Part shown: positions 21,785-29,365 of the stretch, one piece after another
Position numbering within the stretch: position 1 is the stretch's first letter
Layout: every line of letters starts with the position of its first letter
The notes under the pieces: model-generated
The model's database searches: none
The model's input: the letters and a program-made list of their open reading frames with translations, nothing else
What the model was told of the DNA's origin: nothing
Translations under genes and position numbers: made by a program
Assembly (NCBI RefSeq): GCF_002920575.1
Contig: NZ_PQSQ01000086.1
Location: 1 to 34,486 of the forward strand
Origin: Streptomyces sp. Ru73
Lineage (GTDB): Bacteria > Actinomycetota > Actinomycetes > Streptomycetales > Streptomycetaceae
Length of the DNA stretch: 34,486 nt
Direction of reading: 5' to 3'

Positions 21785-22660
21785 TCACTTCGCTGCCCGA
21801 GGTGTTGCACCGGCCGGTGGCTGGATGTAGTCCTCCAGGCGGGCCACAGCGAATCCCTGCTCCTGGATCCGCTTGAGCAGGTTGGCGAACATCCGCGTCA
21901 TCGGGTCGCCCTTGAGCTGTGCGGGTCCGCGGAAGTGGACGAGGATGATGTCACCGGGGCGCAGCTTCCTGTCCGGGAGCTGGTACGCAATGGTGTTGAC
22001 CTGCGTGAATTCCCGCCACCAGACGATCGCCCGGGGCCCGCACGCGCCGACCGCAGTCTTGGTGTCGTGGTTGTAGGCGCCGTAGGGAGGGCGGAACAGC
22101 AGCGGCGCGGTCCCGTACTCCTTGGTGAGCCTCTTCTGGTCGCCGCACACCTCTTCCCGCTGGCGGGTCAGCGGCAGAGCGCTCATCACGGGGTGGTGCA
22201 GGGTGTGGTTCTGGATGTGGTTGCCCAGGGCCTGCAGCTGCCGGAAGTATCCGTAGTCGGACCTGATGACGTCGTTCATCAGAAACATCGTGATCGGGAT
22301 TTTCAGGTCCCGCATCATCTCGACGAAGTGCGGGTCCTTCTCCAGCCCGTCGTCGATCGTGATGAACACGACCTTCTGTGACGTCGGGACGCGGGTGATG
22401 ACCGGAACCGTTCCGGTGGCGAAGAGTTTGATGGGCTTGTCGTGCGGGGGCGGTGGGGCCGCGAGCAGGGGGCGCAGGCCCCACTTGTGCCAGCTTGGCG
22501 CGGTGGCGCTCGTGGAGTGGGGAGCGGCGGGCTGCACCGAGGCGGTGGCCCGGCCGGTTGTGCCGCCACCGCCGGTGTCGCAGCCACCGAGTGCCAGGGC
22601 CGCAAGCCCCGCTCCCGCCAGCACCCCGCAGAGCCGACCCCCTCTGCTGCGCCGCTTCAC
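21785..22660 (-). CDS. Polysaccharide deacetylase lipoprotein
   Basis: The 291-aa product has a lipoprotein signal (KRRSRGGRLCGVLAGAGLAALALGGC; lipobox Leu-Gly-Gly-Cys) followed by a short Gly/Thr/Ser linker, so it should be anchored on the outer membrane face. The NodB/CE4 deacetylase motifs are present in order: TIDDG (motif 1, catalytic Asp), HTLHH (motif 2, metal His pair), RPPYGAYN (motif 3), an IVWWREF segment (motif 4 region) and DIILVHF (motif 5, catalytic His). It would remove acetyl groups from wall polymers or chitin-like glycans. The GTG at 22660 is chosen because it gives a compact signal peptide. An in-frame ATG at 22759 with an upstream GGAGGGAG would add a 33-residue N-extension and remains possible. 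Confidence 0.88.
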   Translation of the reverse strand: MKRRSRGGRLCGVLAGAGLAALALGGCDTGGGGTTGRATASVQPAAPHSTSATAPSWHKWGLRPLLAAPPPPHDKPIKLFATGTVPVITRVPTSQKVVFITIDDGLEKDPHFVEMMRDLKIPITMFLMNDVIRSDYGYFRQLQALGNHIQNHTLHHPVMSALPLTRQREEVCGDQKRLTKEYGTAPLLFRPPYGAYNHDTKTAVGACGPRAIVWWREFTQVNTIAYQLPDRKLRPGDIILVHFRGPAQLKGDPMTRMFANLLKRIQEQGFAVARLEDYIQPPAGATPRAAK

Positions 22661-23026
22661 CCCGCCGGTCGGCCCAGAGTCACCGTGCCGCCCGTGACGG
22701 TGGTGGAGAGGCAACCCGGCCGTACAGGACAAGGGATCACCGTCACTGGGTGAGGGCATACCGCACCGCACTCCCTCCGGTCCGCTCGCGGTCGGTGGCG
22801 CCCGCCCGCAGACGTGCGACGTTTGCGGGCAGGTCGAGATGGTGTTCTGCCAGGCGGTGCCGTGCCCGTGGGCACCCGTGGGCGCCCGTGCGTGGCGGAG
22901 ATCCACGCGGTGGGGAGACGGTTCGGACCGGCTGTACGGGAGGGGGTGAGCCGGAGCGGGCGGACAGCGTCCCCTGGGGACGAACACCCAGGGCGGCGCC
23001 GGCCAGCTACGACTCGTCCGTCGCAG
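22661..23026. other. Intergenic region upstream of the deacetylase
   Basis: No gene is recognised. It holds the alternative ATG of the deacetylase (22759) and probably its promoter. Confidence 0.4.
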
Positions 23027-23389
23027 TCAGCTGCCGGCTGGCCCTCGTCGGGCTCGGTGGTGGCTGGGCACGACAGCCGCGACCACGACGCAGACCACAG
23101 TCACGGCTCCGGCCAGGGCGCCGACGAGGATCGGCCGACCGGCACGCGGAACGGTGGCCAGCACGGTCATCTCCAGCACGGCCGACAGCAAGGCGCCGAG
23201 CACGACGGAACCCACGCCGGTGTGCAGATGGGGCAGGACCTCATCGCCGACTCCCTCCCGTTCCGGCCCCCATCGTGGTCTGCGCGGAGCCGGGTGTCGT
23301 GGGACCGGTTGCCTTTTACGGGATTTGTACGCAGCACCGCGATACGTGGTCAGGCTTTGTACGCAGCCCCGCGGAATGTCGTCCGGCAC
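23027..23389 (-). CDS. Possible small two-helix membrane protein
   Basis: The frame encodes up to 120 aa. Only the last ~65 residues look gene-like: two hydrophobic segments (SVVLGALLSAVLEMTVLATV and PILVGALAGAVTVVCVVVAAV) separated by PRAGR and ending in a basic tail (HHRARRG). This is the layout of a small two-pass membrane protein. The first 58 residues come from a repeat-bearing tract and the GTG at 23389 lacks a ribosome site; an internal GTG at 23215 could be the real start. Without similarity support the call is tentative, and a gene remnant is as likely. Confidence 0.3.
   Translation of the reverse strand: MPDDIPRGCVQSLTTYRGAAYKSRKRQPVPRHPAPRRPRWGPEREGVGDEVLPHLHTGVGSVVLGALLSAVLEMTVLATVPRAGRPILVGALAGAVTVVCVVVAAVVPSHHRARRGPAGS
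23324..23387. repeat. 32-bp imperfect tandem duplication
   Basis: Two adjacent 32-bp units (23324-23355 and 23356-23387) match at 26 of 32 positions. The first 18 bases, TTTGTACGCAGC followed by A or C and CCGCG, differ only once. On the minus strand the shared core reads CTGCGTACAAA. Confidence 0.75.
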
Positions 23390-23575
23390 AGACTCAGGCG
23401 CAGCGGAGCGGCCGAGGGGCCCCGCGGCGCCGAGGCCGGAGAACGTGCGTGCCGTAGCGCCCGCTGCTCGGCCGCACGGCCCGCCGGCAAAGGAGACCTC
23501 GGTCCACCTGCTGCATCCCGGCTGCCACCGGCCCGTCTACACCAAGTACTCCTCACGTACTCCTCGGGCGCCTCC

Positions 23576-23621
23576 AGTTGGATGCTGCGTCACGAGACAG
23601 TTGGATGCTGCGTCACGAGAC
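23576..23621. repeat. 23-bp perfect tandem duplication
   Basis: The unit from AGTTGGATGCTG to CGTCACGAGAC is repeated exactly at 23576-23598 and 23599-23621. An 11-bp repeat (GTACTCCTC core) lies just before it at 23546-23565. No gene is associated. Confidence 0.9.
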
Positions 23622-24071
23622 GAGTACGGCGCCGGTTCACCGTAACGAGAGCCGGCGAAACCCACAGCAGCTAAAGCAACACACCGACCGTGCACACCGG
23701 CCGGCACAGACGCACCCGCCGGCAGTACACGTCCGCCACGGCGACCGGCGCGCCGTCGCCCAGCCCCTCCCCCCACCCGCAACCACATGCTTCCCCGCCT
23801 CCGAACCCGCTGCGATCCACCGCGCCCTACCGCAACCCACCGCGATCCACCGCGACGCCGAGGCCCCCCATGTAACCCGGCGCGTACCACTCCCCGTGCA
23901 CGAAACACCCCTCGCTCTGATGCCCATCGCCACTCCGGCCGCAGGAGCGGGCGTGCTACGGGCGACCGCCGTGTGCCGGGCGCGCCGTCGGGGCAGATGC
24001 CCTACAGCCGGGCGGCCCAAGCCCGGGCGAACACTGATGAGTTCGTTCGCATTTCCCGGAAGGTACGCACC
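23622..24071. other. Intergenic region upstream of the MFS gene, with decamer repeats
   Basis: About 450 bp are without a supported gene; plus-strand frames are His/Pro/Thr-rich and motif-free. At 23811-23850 four 10-bp units resembling CGCGATCCAC stand in register (two near identical, two degenerate). The right end should hold the MFS promoter. Confidence 0.45.
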
Positions 24072-25601
24072 GTGCCCTCTCCCGCCGATACCCCGCCCGC
24101 GGGGCCGGCCGGCCCCGTCCGCAGCCTGGTCCCCGCCCGGATCGACCGGATGCCGTGGTCCGGCTTCCACACGAAGATGATCGCCGCCCTGGGCATCGCC
24201 TGGATCCTGGACGGCCTGGAAATCACCGTCGCCAGCTCCGTGGTGGCCATCCTCACCCGCAGCGATACCCTCAATCTCTCCTCCGGCGACGCCGGACTCA
24301 TCGCCACCGTCTATCTGATCGGACAGGTGGTGGGCGCGCTGGTCTTCGGACGGCTGGCGGACCGGTTCGGCCGCCGTGGGCTCTTCCTGCTCACCTTCGC
24401 CGTCTACCTCTTCGGCAGCGGGCTCACCGCCCTCACCCTCGGCCAGGGCCTGTGGTGGGACGCGTTCTTGTACCTGACGCGGTTCATCGCGGGCACGGGC
24501 ATCGGCGGCGAGTACGCGGCAATCAACTCGGCCATCCAGGAGATGATGCCGGCCCGCTTCCGCGGCCGGGTCGACCTGCTGGTCAACGGAACCTACTGGG
24601 CCGGCGCCATCATCGGCACACTGGCCGAGCTGTACCTCCTGAGCCACTTCAGCGCGAGCCTCGCCTGGCGTCTGGGCTTCCTCCTCGGCCCCGTACTCGG
24701 CTTCTCCGTCCTCTTCGTACGCCGCAACCTGCCCGAGAGCCCACGGTGGCTCATCATGAACGGCCGGCACAAGGAAGCCGAGGAGGCCATCGCACACATC
24801 GAACAGGCCGCCAGCCGTACCGGACGCCGCCTCCAGCCGGTGGATGCGAGCCAGGCCATCACCATCGCCAAGTCCCCGCACTCCGGCTACACCACCCTGC
24901 TCAAGGTGCTGTTCAAGGACTACCCCCAACGCGCCGTACTGGCCTCGACGTTGATGATCACCCAGTCCTTCCTCTACAACGCGATCTTCTTCACCTACAC
25001 CCTGGTGCTCAACAAGTTCTACGGCGTCCCCGACGACCGCGCACCGCTGTACCTGATCGCCTTCGCCGTGGGCAACCTCCTCGGACCGATCCTGCTCGGC
25101 CCTCTCTTCGACACCCTCGGCCGACGCCGCATGATCGCCGGCACCTACCTCTTCTCCGGCTGCGCACTGGCCTTCACCGCCATGCTGTTCCGGGCGGACG
25201 TCCTCACCGCCGCCACCCAGACCACCGCCTGGTGCGTGATCTTCTTCTTCGCCTCGGCAGGCGCCTCCTCCGGCTACCTGACGGCAGGAGAGATCTTCCC
25301 CCTGGAGGTACGAGGCCAGGCCATCGCCCTGTTCTTCGCCATCGGCCAGGCCGCCGGCGCCGGCGCGCCCTACCTGTACGGCTGGCTGATCGGCGACGGC
25401 AGCGACCGCGGCCGGCTGTTCATCGGCTACCTCATCGGCGCCACCGTCATGGTCATCGGCGGGCTCGTCGAAGCGGTCATCGGCATCGACGCGGAACGCA
25501 AGCCGCTGGAGTCGGTCGCCCGGCCCCTGTCGGTGGTCAAGAACACAACGGACCGCACACCTCCCGGCGGCGAGCCCGGCCCCGGCCCCGCCCCCGCCTG
25601 A
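24072..25601 (+). CDS. MFS transporter, sugar/aromatic-acid porter type
   Basis: The 509-aa protein has twelve predicted membrane segments and the signatures of the MFS sugar-porter/aromatic-acid symporter branch. These include GRLADRFGRRG in the loop between helices 2 and 3, FIAGTGIGGEYAAINS in helix 4, LPESPRWLI before the central loop, FDTLGRRRMIAG after helix 8, and GEIFPLEVRGQAIA between helices 10 and 11. The Asp in ILDGLEIT of helix 1 resembles the proton-coupling Asp of aromatic-acid symporters. The GTG at 24072 has GGAAGG at 8 nt and starts a short cytoplasmic tail, so upstream starts are not needed. It stands alone, so the substrate cannot be inferred from neighbours. Confidence 0.9.
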   Translation: MPSPADTPPAGPAGPVRSLVPARIDRMPWSGFHTKMIAALGIAWILDGLEITVASSVVAILTRSDTLNLSSGDAGLIATVYLIGQVVGALVFGRLADRFGRRGLFLLTFAVYLFGSGLTALTLGQGLWWDAFLYLTRFIAGTGIGGEYAAINSAIQEMMPARFRGRVDLLVNGTYWAGAIIGTLAELYLLSHFSASLAWRLGFLLGPVLGFSVLFVRRNLPESPRWLIMNGRHKEAEEAIAHIEQAASRTGRRLQPVDASQAITIAKSPHSGYTTLLKVLFKDYPQRAVLASTLMITQSFLYNAIFFTYTLVLNKFYGVPDDRAPLYLIAFAVGNLLGPILLGPLFDTLGRRRMIAGTYLFSGCALAFTAMLFRADVLTAATQTTAWCVIFFFASAGASSGYLTAGEIFPLEVRGQAIALFFAIGQAAGAGAPYLYGWLIGDGSDRGRLFIGYLIGATVMVIGGLVEAVIGIDAERKPLESVARPLSVVKNTTDRTPPGGEPGPGPAPA

Positions 25602-25981
25602 ACCACACAACGGACGCCATGGCGGCCGCCACCGCTGCCGCGTCCGCGGGCAGGAACGGCTGGCTCACTCTTCGGTGAGGCCGGCCGAAGGTGCGGCGGT
25701 CGGCGGTCGGTGGTCGGTGGTCCTGGACGGCGTGGCCGGCAACCGGCAGTCGGCGGTCTGGGCTCGGAGCGGCCAGGCGCCCGGCGTCGATGCGGGACCG
25801 GTGCGTGGAGGACTCCGGCAGTTGCGCCGGCCCGGCCCAAGCCACGCACCGTCCGCCGCACCGCCAACGGCCCGCGCCGAAACACCACGACGGACACAAT
25901 CCGGCCTCACGGGCGTAGCAGCCTCAGCATGACCTCACCTCTGCCAGCGCTTTTGCTGTGGCCCATGCCGTCGCTCCCGGC
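25602..25981. other. Intergenic region between convergent genes
   Basis: This 380-bp gap between the MFS gene and the leftward P-loop gene holds a heptamer array (25697-25724) and no supported gene. Confidence 0.45.
25697..25724. repeat. Heptamer tandem array (CGGTCGG/TGGTCGG)
   Basis: CGGTCGG, CGGTCGG, TGGTCGG and TGGTCCT stand in register at 25697-25724. Weaker 7-bp units continue in the same phase to about 25766. Confidence 0.85.
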
Positions 25982-27163
25982 TCAAGGAACTGGTGACGAC
26001 GGCCACCCGGTCCGCCGGAGGATCTCTGCGGCGACCTCGTCCGCGGGCCGGTCGTCGGTATCCACGCGGAGACCGCCGAGGCCGTCCAGGGCGGCCAGGA
26101 TCCGTGTCCCCCGGTCGGCGATCTCGCACAGTCGCGCCTGCGGTTGTCCGAGCAGCTGGTCGCCTGCGAGGCCCCGCGCGGGGGTGATGCCGTGACCGCG
26201 GCGCGTAAGCCGGTCGGCCAGGGTCTCCCGGTCGGCGTGCAGTCGGCACACTGTGATCGTGGCCGCGGGCAGAGCCGCTGTGTACGCCGCCAGGTCCTCG
26301 GGCAGGTCCAGTGGGCCGACAGCGATCAGGCACCCCGCTCCGTCGGCCCGGAACTCGCGCCGGATCGCGGCCAGGTTGGCCGCCTTGAGGCGGTGGTTTC
26401 CCCGGTCCCCAGCAGGGGCCGGCCGGTAGAAGCCGATCTGGTCGAGGTCCACGAACGCGGCATTCACCCCGGCCCGCCGGACCTGCTGGTACAGCTGCCA
26501 GCCGATGGTGGACTTGCCGACGGCGGCCGGCCCGCACAGCCACAGGATCTCGCCCGGCGTACGGTCCGGTTCCCGCCGCACCATGCTCAGGTCCTCCCCT
26601 CGTGCCGGCAGGCCGGGCCACCGGGTACGAGCCGTCACGAGGTCGGCGGCCTCGGCGACGGTCAGTCCGGTCGTGTCGACGTACGGATCGGCCGGGAAGG
26701 CGCGGTCCAGAGCAGCGGCGTACGCGAACTCCTCCGCGAAATCGTCGTTCGGGCGACCGCGAGCGGCCAGCCGCCGGCTCAGCTCCGCCGGCCCCGCCCG
26801 CAGCCGGCAGGCCGTCACCCTCGCGTGCGGCACCAGGCCGGCTTCCACCCCGCGAGCGGCATCGGTGACGCCCGAGACGACCAGAGAGCGGGCACCCGCG
26901 TCCCGGAAGTTGGTCACCACCGCGTTGAGCGTCCGAGCCTTGAGCCGATGGCGCCCCGGGTCCGAGTCCGGCTCGGGAGCCCAGTGCCGCGCCGTCGGCG
27001 GCGCGTAGCACATGCCGAGCTGGTCGATATCCACAAATCCGGTGGGCACGCCCGCATCGGCGCTCCGGACGAAAACCTCCCAGCCCACGCTGGTCTTCCC
27101 GACCCCTGGCGCCCCATACAGCCACAACACCGGCAGCGCTGCCACGAAGGCGAGTATCGGCAC
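25982..27163 (-). CDS. Tandem-duplicated P-loop NTPase/kinase-like protein
   Basis: The 393-aa protein consists of two homologous P-loop halves of about 190 aa. Walker A motifs are GAPGVGKT at residues 17-24 and GPAAVGKS at 211-218. Matching second motifs are GFVDIDQLG (42-50) and AFVDLDQIG (236-244). Both halves then share GRHRLK/GNHRLK, an NF-R/EFR-AG helix, and TACRLRAGPAELSRRLAARG versus TVCRLHADRETLADRLTRRG. The pattern resembles small shikimate/gluconate/APS-kinase-like P-loop folds, so nucleotide-dependent phosphotransfer is possible, but no substrate motif is recognised. GTG at 27163 is the longest reasonable start; GTGs at 27145 and 27130 are alternatives. An AT-rich inverted repeat lies just upstream. 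Confidence 0.8.
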   Translation of the reverse strand: MPILAFVAALPVLWLYGAPGVGKTSVGWEVFVRSADAGVPTGFVDIDQLGMCYAPPTARHWAPEPDSDPGRHRLKARTLNAVVTNFRDAGARSLVVSGVTDAARGVEAGLVPHARVTACRLRAGPAELSRRLAARGRPNDDFAEEFAYAAALDRAFPADPYVDTTGLTVAEAADLVTARTRWPGLPARGEDLSMVRREPDRTPGEILWLCGPAAVGKSTIGWQLYQQVRRAGVNAAFVDLDQIGFYRPAPAGDRGNHRLKAANLAAIRREFRADGAGCLIAVGPLDLPEDLAAYTAALPAATITVCRLHADRETLADRLTRRGHGITPARGLAGDQLLGQPQARLCEIADRGTRILAALDGLGGLRVDTDDRPADEVAAEILRRTGWPSSPVP

Positions 27164-27173
27164 CGGCGGACAC

Positions 27174-27205
27174 CCTGTCGAACGATATTTTTCCCACTCG
27201 ACAGG
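27174..27205. promoter_or_regulatory. Inverted repeat around an AT-rich core upstream of the P-loop gene
   Basis: CCTGTCGA at 27174-27181 and TCGACAGG at 27198-27205 are perfect inverted arms. The 16-bp spacer contains an A/T run (ATATTTTT), unusual in this sequence. It lies 10 bp before the P-loop gene's start and could be an operator, or overlap the promoter of that gene. Confidence 0.6.
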
Positions 27206-27246
27206 CCATCACGGCACCCACCGACCCGACCCGACCCGTGATCTCA

Positions 27247-27288
27247 GCGGGCTGCGGGCTGTGAGCAGTGGGTTGCGGGCTGTCTGCC
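27247..27288. repeat. Heptamer tandem array (GCGGGCT family)
   Basis: Six 7-bp units stand in register: GCGGGCT, GCGGGCT, GTGAGCA, GTGGGTT, GCGGGCT, GTCTGCC. Three are identical. The array lies between the P-loop gene and the DUF6098 gene. Confidence 0.75.
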
Positions 27289-27380
27289 TCCTTCGAGGAC
27301 TTATGCGCCCATCCCCCGGGAGCGTCGGACCCGGACCTGTGCGGTGGTGCGGGAGAGTGGTGACGCCACCGAGGGCATTT

Positions 27381-27827
27381 TCAGCCTTCGCGGCGCAGCG
27401 GGCCCCACTGTTCCTTGTGCCGTTTCACTTCCTCCTCGGCTTCCTCCAGCACGCGGGGGTCGATCCAGCCGAGGGGCTCGACGTCCGTGACCAGTGGTTC
27501 GTTGTCGGGGCCGCGGTCGGCTTCGGTGCCGCGCAACACCCATGCCCGGACGCCCGGCCCCTTCTCCCGCGGCAGGTGGGAGTAGTCATACAGCCGTCGG
27601 GCGACCCATACGCGTACGGAGCGGTCCTGCCACCACGGTGCGACGTCGAGCGGGTTGGCGGACAGGCCGGGCAAGGAGATGCCGGTGAGGTCGTCGGTGC
27701 TGGAGACGGCCGTGAGGTCGGTCTCGGGCCCGCGTGACCACCTCACATACAACTGATCACGGTCCTCCACAAGCCTGGCCAGCTCTGTCAGCGTATGCAG
27801 GGTGGGCAGACCACCGGTGCTCCCCAC
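27381..27827 (-). CDS. DUF6098-family protein
   Basis: The 148-aa protein matches the actinobacterial DUF6098 family. It has LPTLHTLTELARLVEDRDQL, YVRWSRGPETDL, SSTDDLTGISLPGLSANPL, then WVARRLYDYSHLPREKGPGV and ADRGPDNEPLVTDVEPLGWI. Function is unknown. GTG at 27827 is preferred because it begins next to the conserved LPTL and follows AAAGGACGG; an ATG at 27899 would prepend low-complexity residues derived from the broken gene upstream. It directly follows a decayed DHFR-like gene on the same strand, and the two may once have been neighbours separated by sequence now deleted. Confidence 0.8.
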   Translation of the reverse strand: MGSTGGLPTLHTLTELARLVEDRDQLYVRWSRGPETDLTAVSSTDDLTGISLPGLSANPLDVAPWWQDRSVRVWVARRLYDYSHLPREKGPGVRAWVLRGTEADRGPDNEPLVTDVEPLGWIDPRVLEEAEEEVKRHKEQWGPLRREG

Positions 27828-27919
27828 AGCGTTTCCGTCCTTTCCTCGTGCCCCAGCGGCGCCGGCAGGCATGCCCCGCCGCAGTGCGCCCTCGATCATG
27901 CCCGCACGGGTACCCAGAA

Positions 27920-28404
27920 CCCGGCAGCCACCCAGCCGACACCCGGAAAACGCAACCGGGCGGAACCGCGGCCAGCCGGCAGGAACGAACTGGCGGCCAG
28001 GCGCCCAGCAGCCAGACGTCCTTGCCCTCCTGCTGCTTCAGTTCACGCACGGTCGCCACCGGATCATCGGCGACCACTTCGACGGCCGGGTCCGGGCTCT
28101 CGCTCAGGGTTCGGGAAAACACCAGGTGACGCAGGTGGGGATAGGCGTCGGTGAGGCCGGCCGCAAGACCGGTCTCGTAGCTGCGCCGCCCCTCCAGCAC
28201 GGTGTCGAAGTGCGTGCCCTCCGCCGTGACGGACAGTGCCTGCCGGGCCTGGACGGGCAGCGTCTCCGGGTACTCGGCCACGAGGTGCTGCAGGTAGTCC
28301 TCCGGTATGGGCCAGAAGCCGTTCGGTCCCGTGGGGTCTCCGCCGTCCGGCCCCGCGATGAAGCCGTCGAGAGTGGTGGCGACGTAGTGCACGAGTCTGC
28401 GCAT
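27920..28404 (-). pseudogene. Dihydrofolate-reductase-like (RibD C-terminal) protein, frameshifted and truncated
   Basis: The first ~130 residues are a normal DHFR/RibD-C family N-terminus: LVHYVATTLDGFIAGPDGGD, TVLEGRRSYETGL, LRHLVFSRTL and a KDVWLLG near residue 128. In intact relatives the next motif is GGG-x-LA. Here the frame reads AWPPVRS, while the next frame reads GRLAASSFLP, so one base has been lost or gained near 28008. The remaining ~50 residues of the family (the final strands) are missing altogether, replaced by low-complexity sequence before DUF6098. The ATG at 28404 is well placed. A functional reductase is not expected. Confidence 0.7.
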
Positions 28405-28596
28405 GCCCAGGTCCGGTCCCTTCCGTTGGTCACGCCGTCGCGCTACGGCCCGGCACTGCCGGATGGCACGCCGAGGTGTGCGGCCGCTGAGTGATCATGG
28501 CACCCGCCCAACGGACGCGAGCACCGTTCCGTCGAATCTCGTGAACACTCGCCCACGCCCCCGCACGCTGCTTCTGCCTCGCCGGCAGGACAACCC

Positions 28597-28660
28597 TTGA
28601 CACCACCCTCGCGTAACCCGCAGGATCACTCGCATGAACCTGTCAGACAGCCAGACAGGT
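28597..28660 (+). promoter_or_regulatory. Candidate leaderless promoter and overlapping operator of the FadR-type gene
   Basis: TTGACA at 28597-28602 and CAGGAT at 28621-28626 are spaced 18 bp, a good match to the vegetative promoter of Streptomyces. The ATG at 28634 begins 8 bp after the -10, so the transcript may be leaderless (CAGGA could instead serve as a ribosome site). ACCTGTC at 28638-28644 and GACAGGT at 28654-28660 form perfect 7-bp inverted arms just after the start codon, a plausible autoregulatory operator. Confidence 0.5.
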
Positions 28661-29365
28661 GGCCGGAAGCCGCAGCGCGTCAGCGCGATGGAAGCGGTGC
28701 TCGCCCACCTCCGCGGCGCCATCGAGCGCGGCGACTACGCCATCGGCGACAAGCTTCCCTCCGAAGCGGAGCTCTGCCGCACGCTGGAGGTCAGCCGGCC
28801 TGTGCTGCGCGAGGCCCTCCGCGCCCTGCAGACCATGGGCCTGACCGTGTCCAGGACCGGCCGGGGCACCTTCGTGGTCGCGACCACCGTCGAGGACCCC
28901 ACCTTCGGCGACTACTCGGCCAGCGACCTGCTGGAAGTGCGCCGGCACGTGGAGATCCCGGTCGCCGGGTACGCGGCGCTGCGCCGCACCCCGGAGAACC
29001 TGGACCACCTCTCCCACCTGCTGGACCGGATGGAACGGGAGACGGACACCACCGCGTGGGTCGCGATGGACAGCCTCTTCCACCTCGCCGTGGCCGAGGC
29101 GGCCCAGAACCCGGTCTTCCGCCGGGTCATCGAGGAGATCCGCGACGCGCTGGCGCGCCAGTCGGCGCTCCTCAACGACCTGGGCGGCCGGCGCGAGCGC
29201 TCCAACCAGGAGCACCGGGCGATCGTCGAGGCGCTGATCGACGGTTCCGAGCAGGACGCGGTGGCGGCCATGTCCCACCATCTCGACCGCGTCGACACCA
29301 CCCTCACCGACATCGTGCGCCCCACACGTACGGACATACCTACGGAAGGCAGCCCCGAGGCGTGA
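28634..29365 (+). CDS. FadR/GntR-family transcriptional regulator
   Basis: The 243-aa protein has a GntR winged helix-turn-helix at about residues 18-85 (AVLAHLRGAIERGDYAIGDK, LPSEAELCRTLEVSRPVLRE, ALRALQTMGLTVSRTGRGTF). An all-helical FCD ligand-binding domain follows (about 95-230). FCD metal-site candidates are visible: Asp in WVAMDSLFHLAVAE with its His, and His in NQEHRAIVEAL and MSHHLDRV. It is the first gene of a rightward operon with permease, asparaginase and aspartase. Its TGA overlaps the permease GTG by 4 bp, so translation is coupled. It most likely senses an amino or dicarboxylic acid and controls the operon. Ligand is inferred from context. Confidence 0.92.
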   Translation: MNLSDSQTGGRKPQRVSAMEAVLAHLRGAIERGDYAIGDKLPSEAELCRTLEVSRPVLREALRALQTMGLTVSRTGRGTFVVATTVEDPTFGDYSASDLLEVRRHVEIPVAGYAALRRTPENLDHLSHLLDRMERETDTTAWVAMDSLFHLAVAEAAQNPVFRRVIEEIRDALARQSALLNDLGGRRERSNQEHRAIVEALIDGSEQDAVAAMSHHLDRVDTTLTDIVRPTRTDIPTEGSPEA

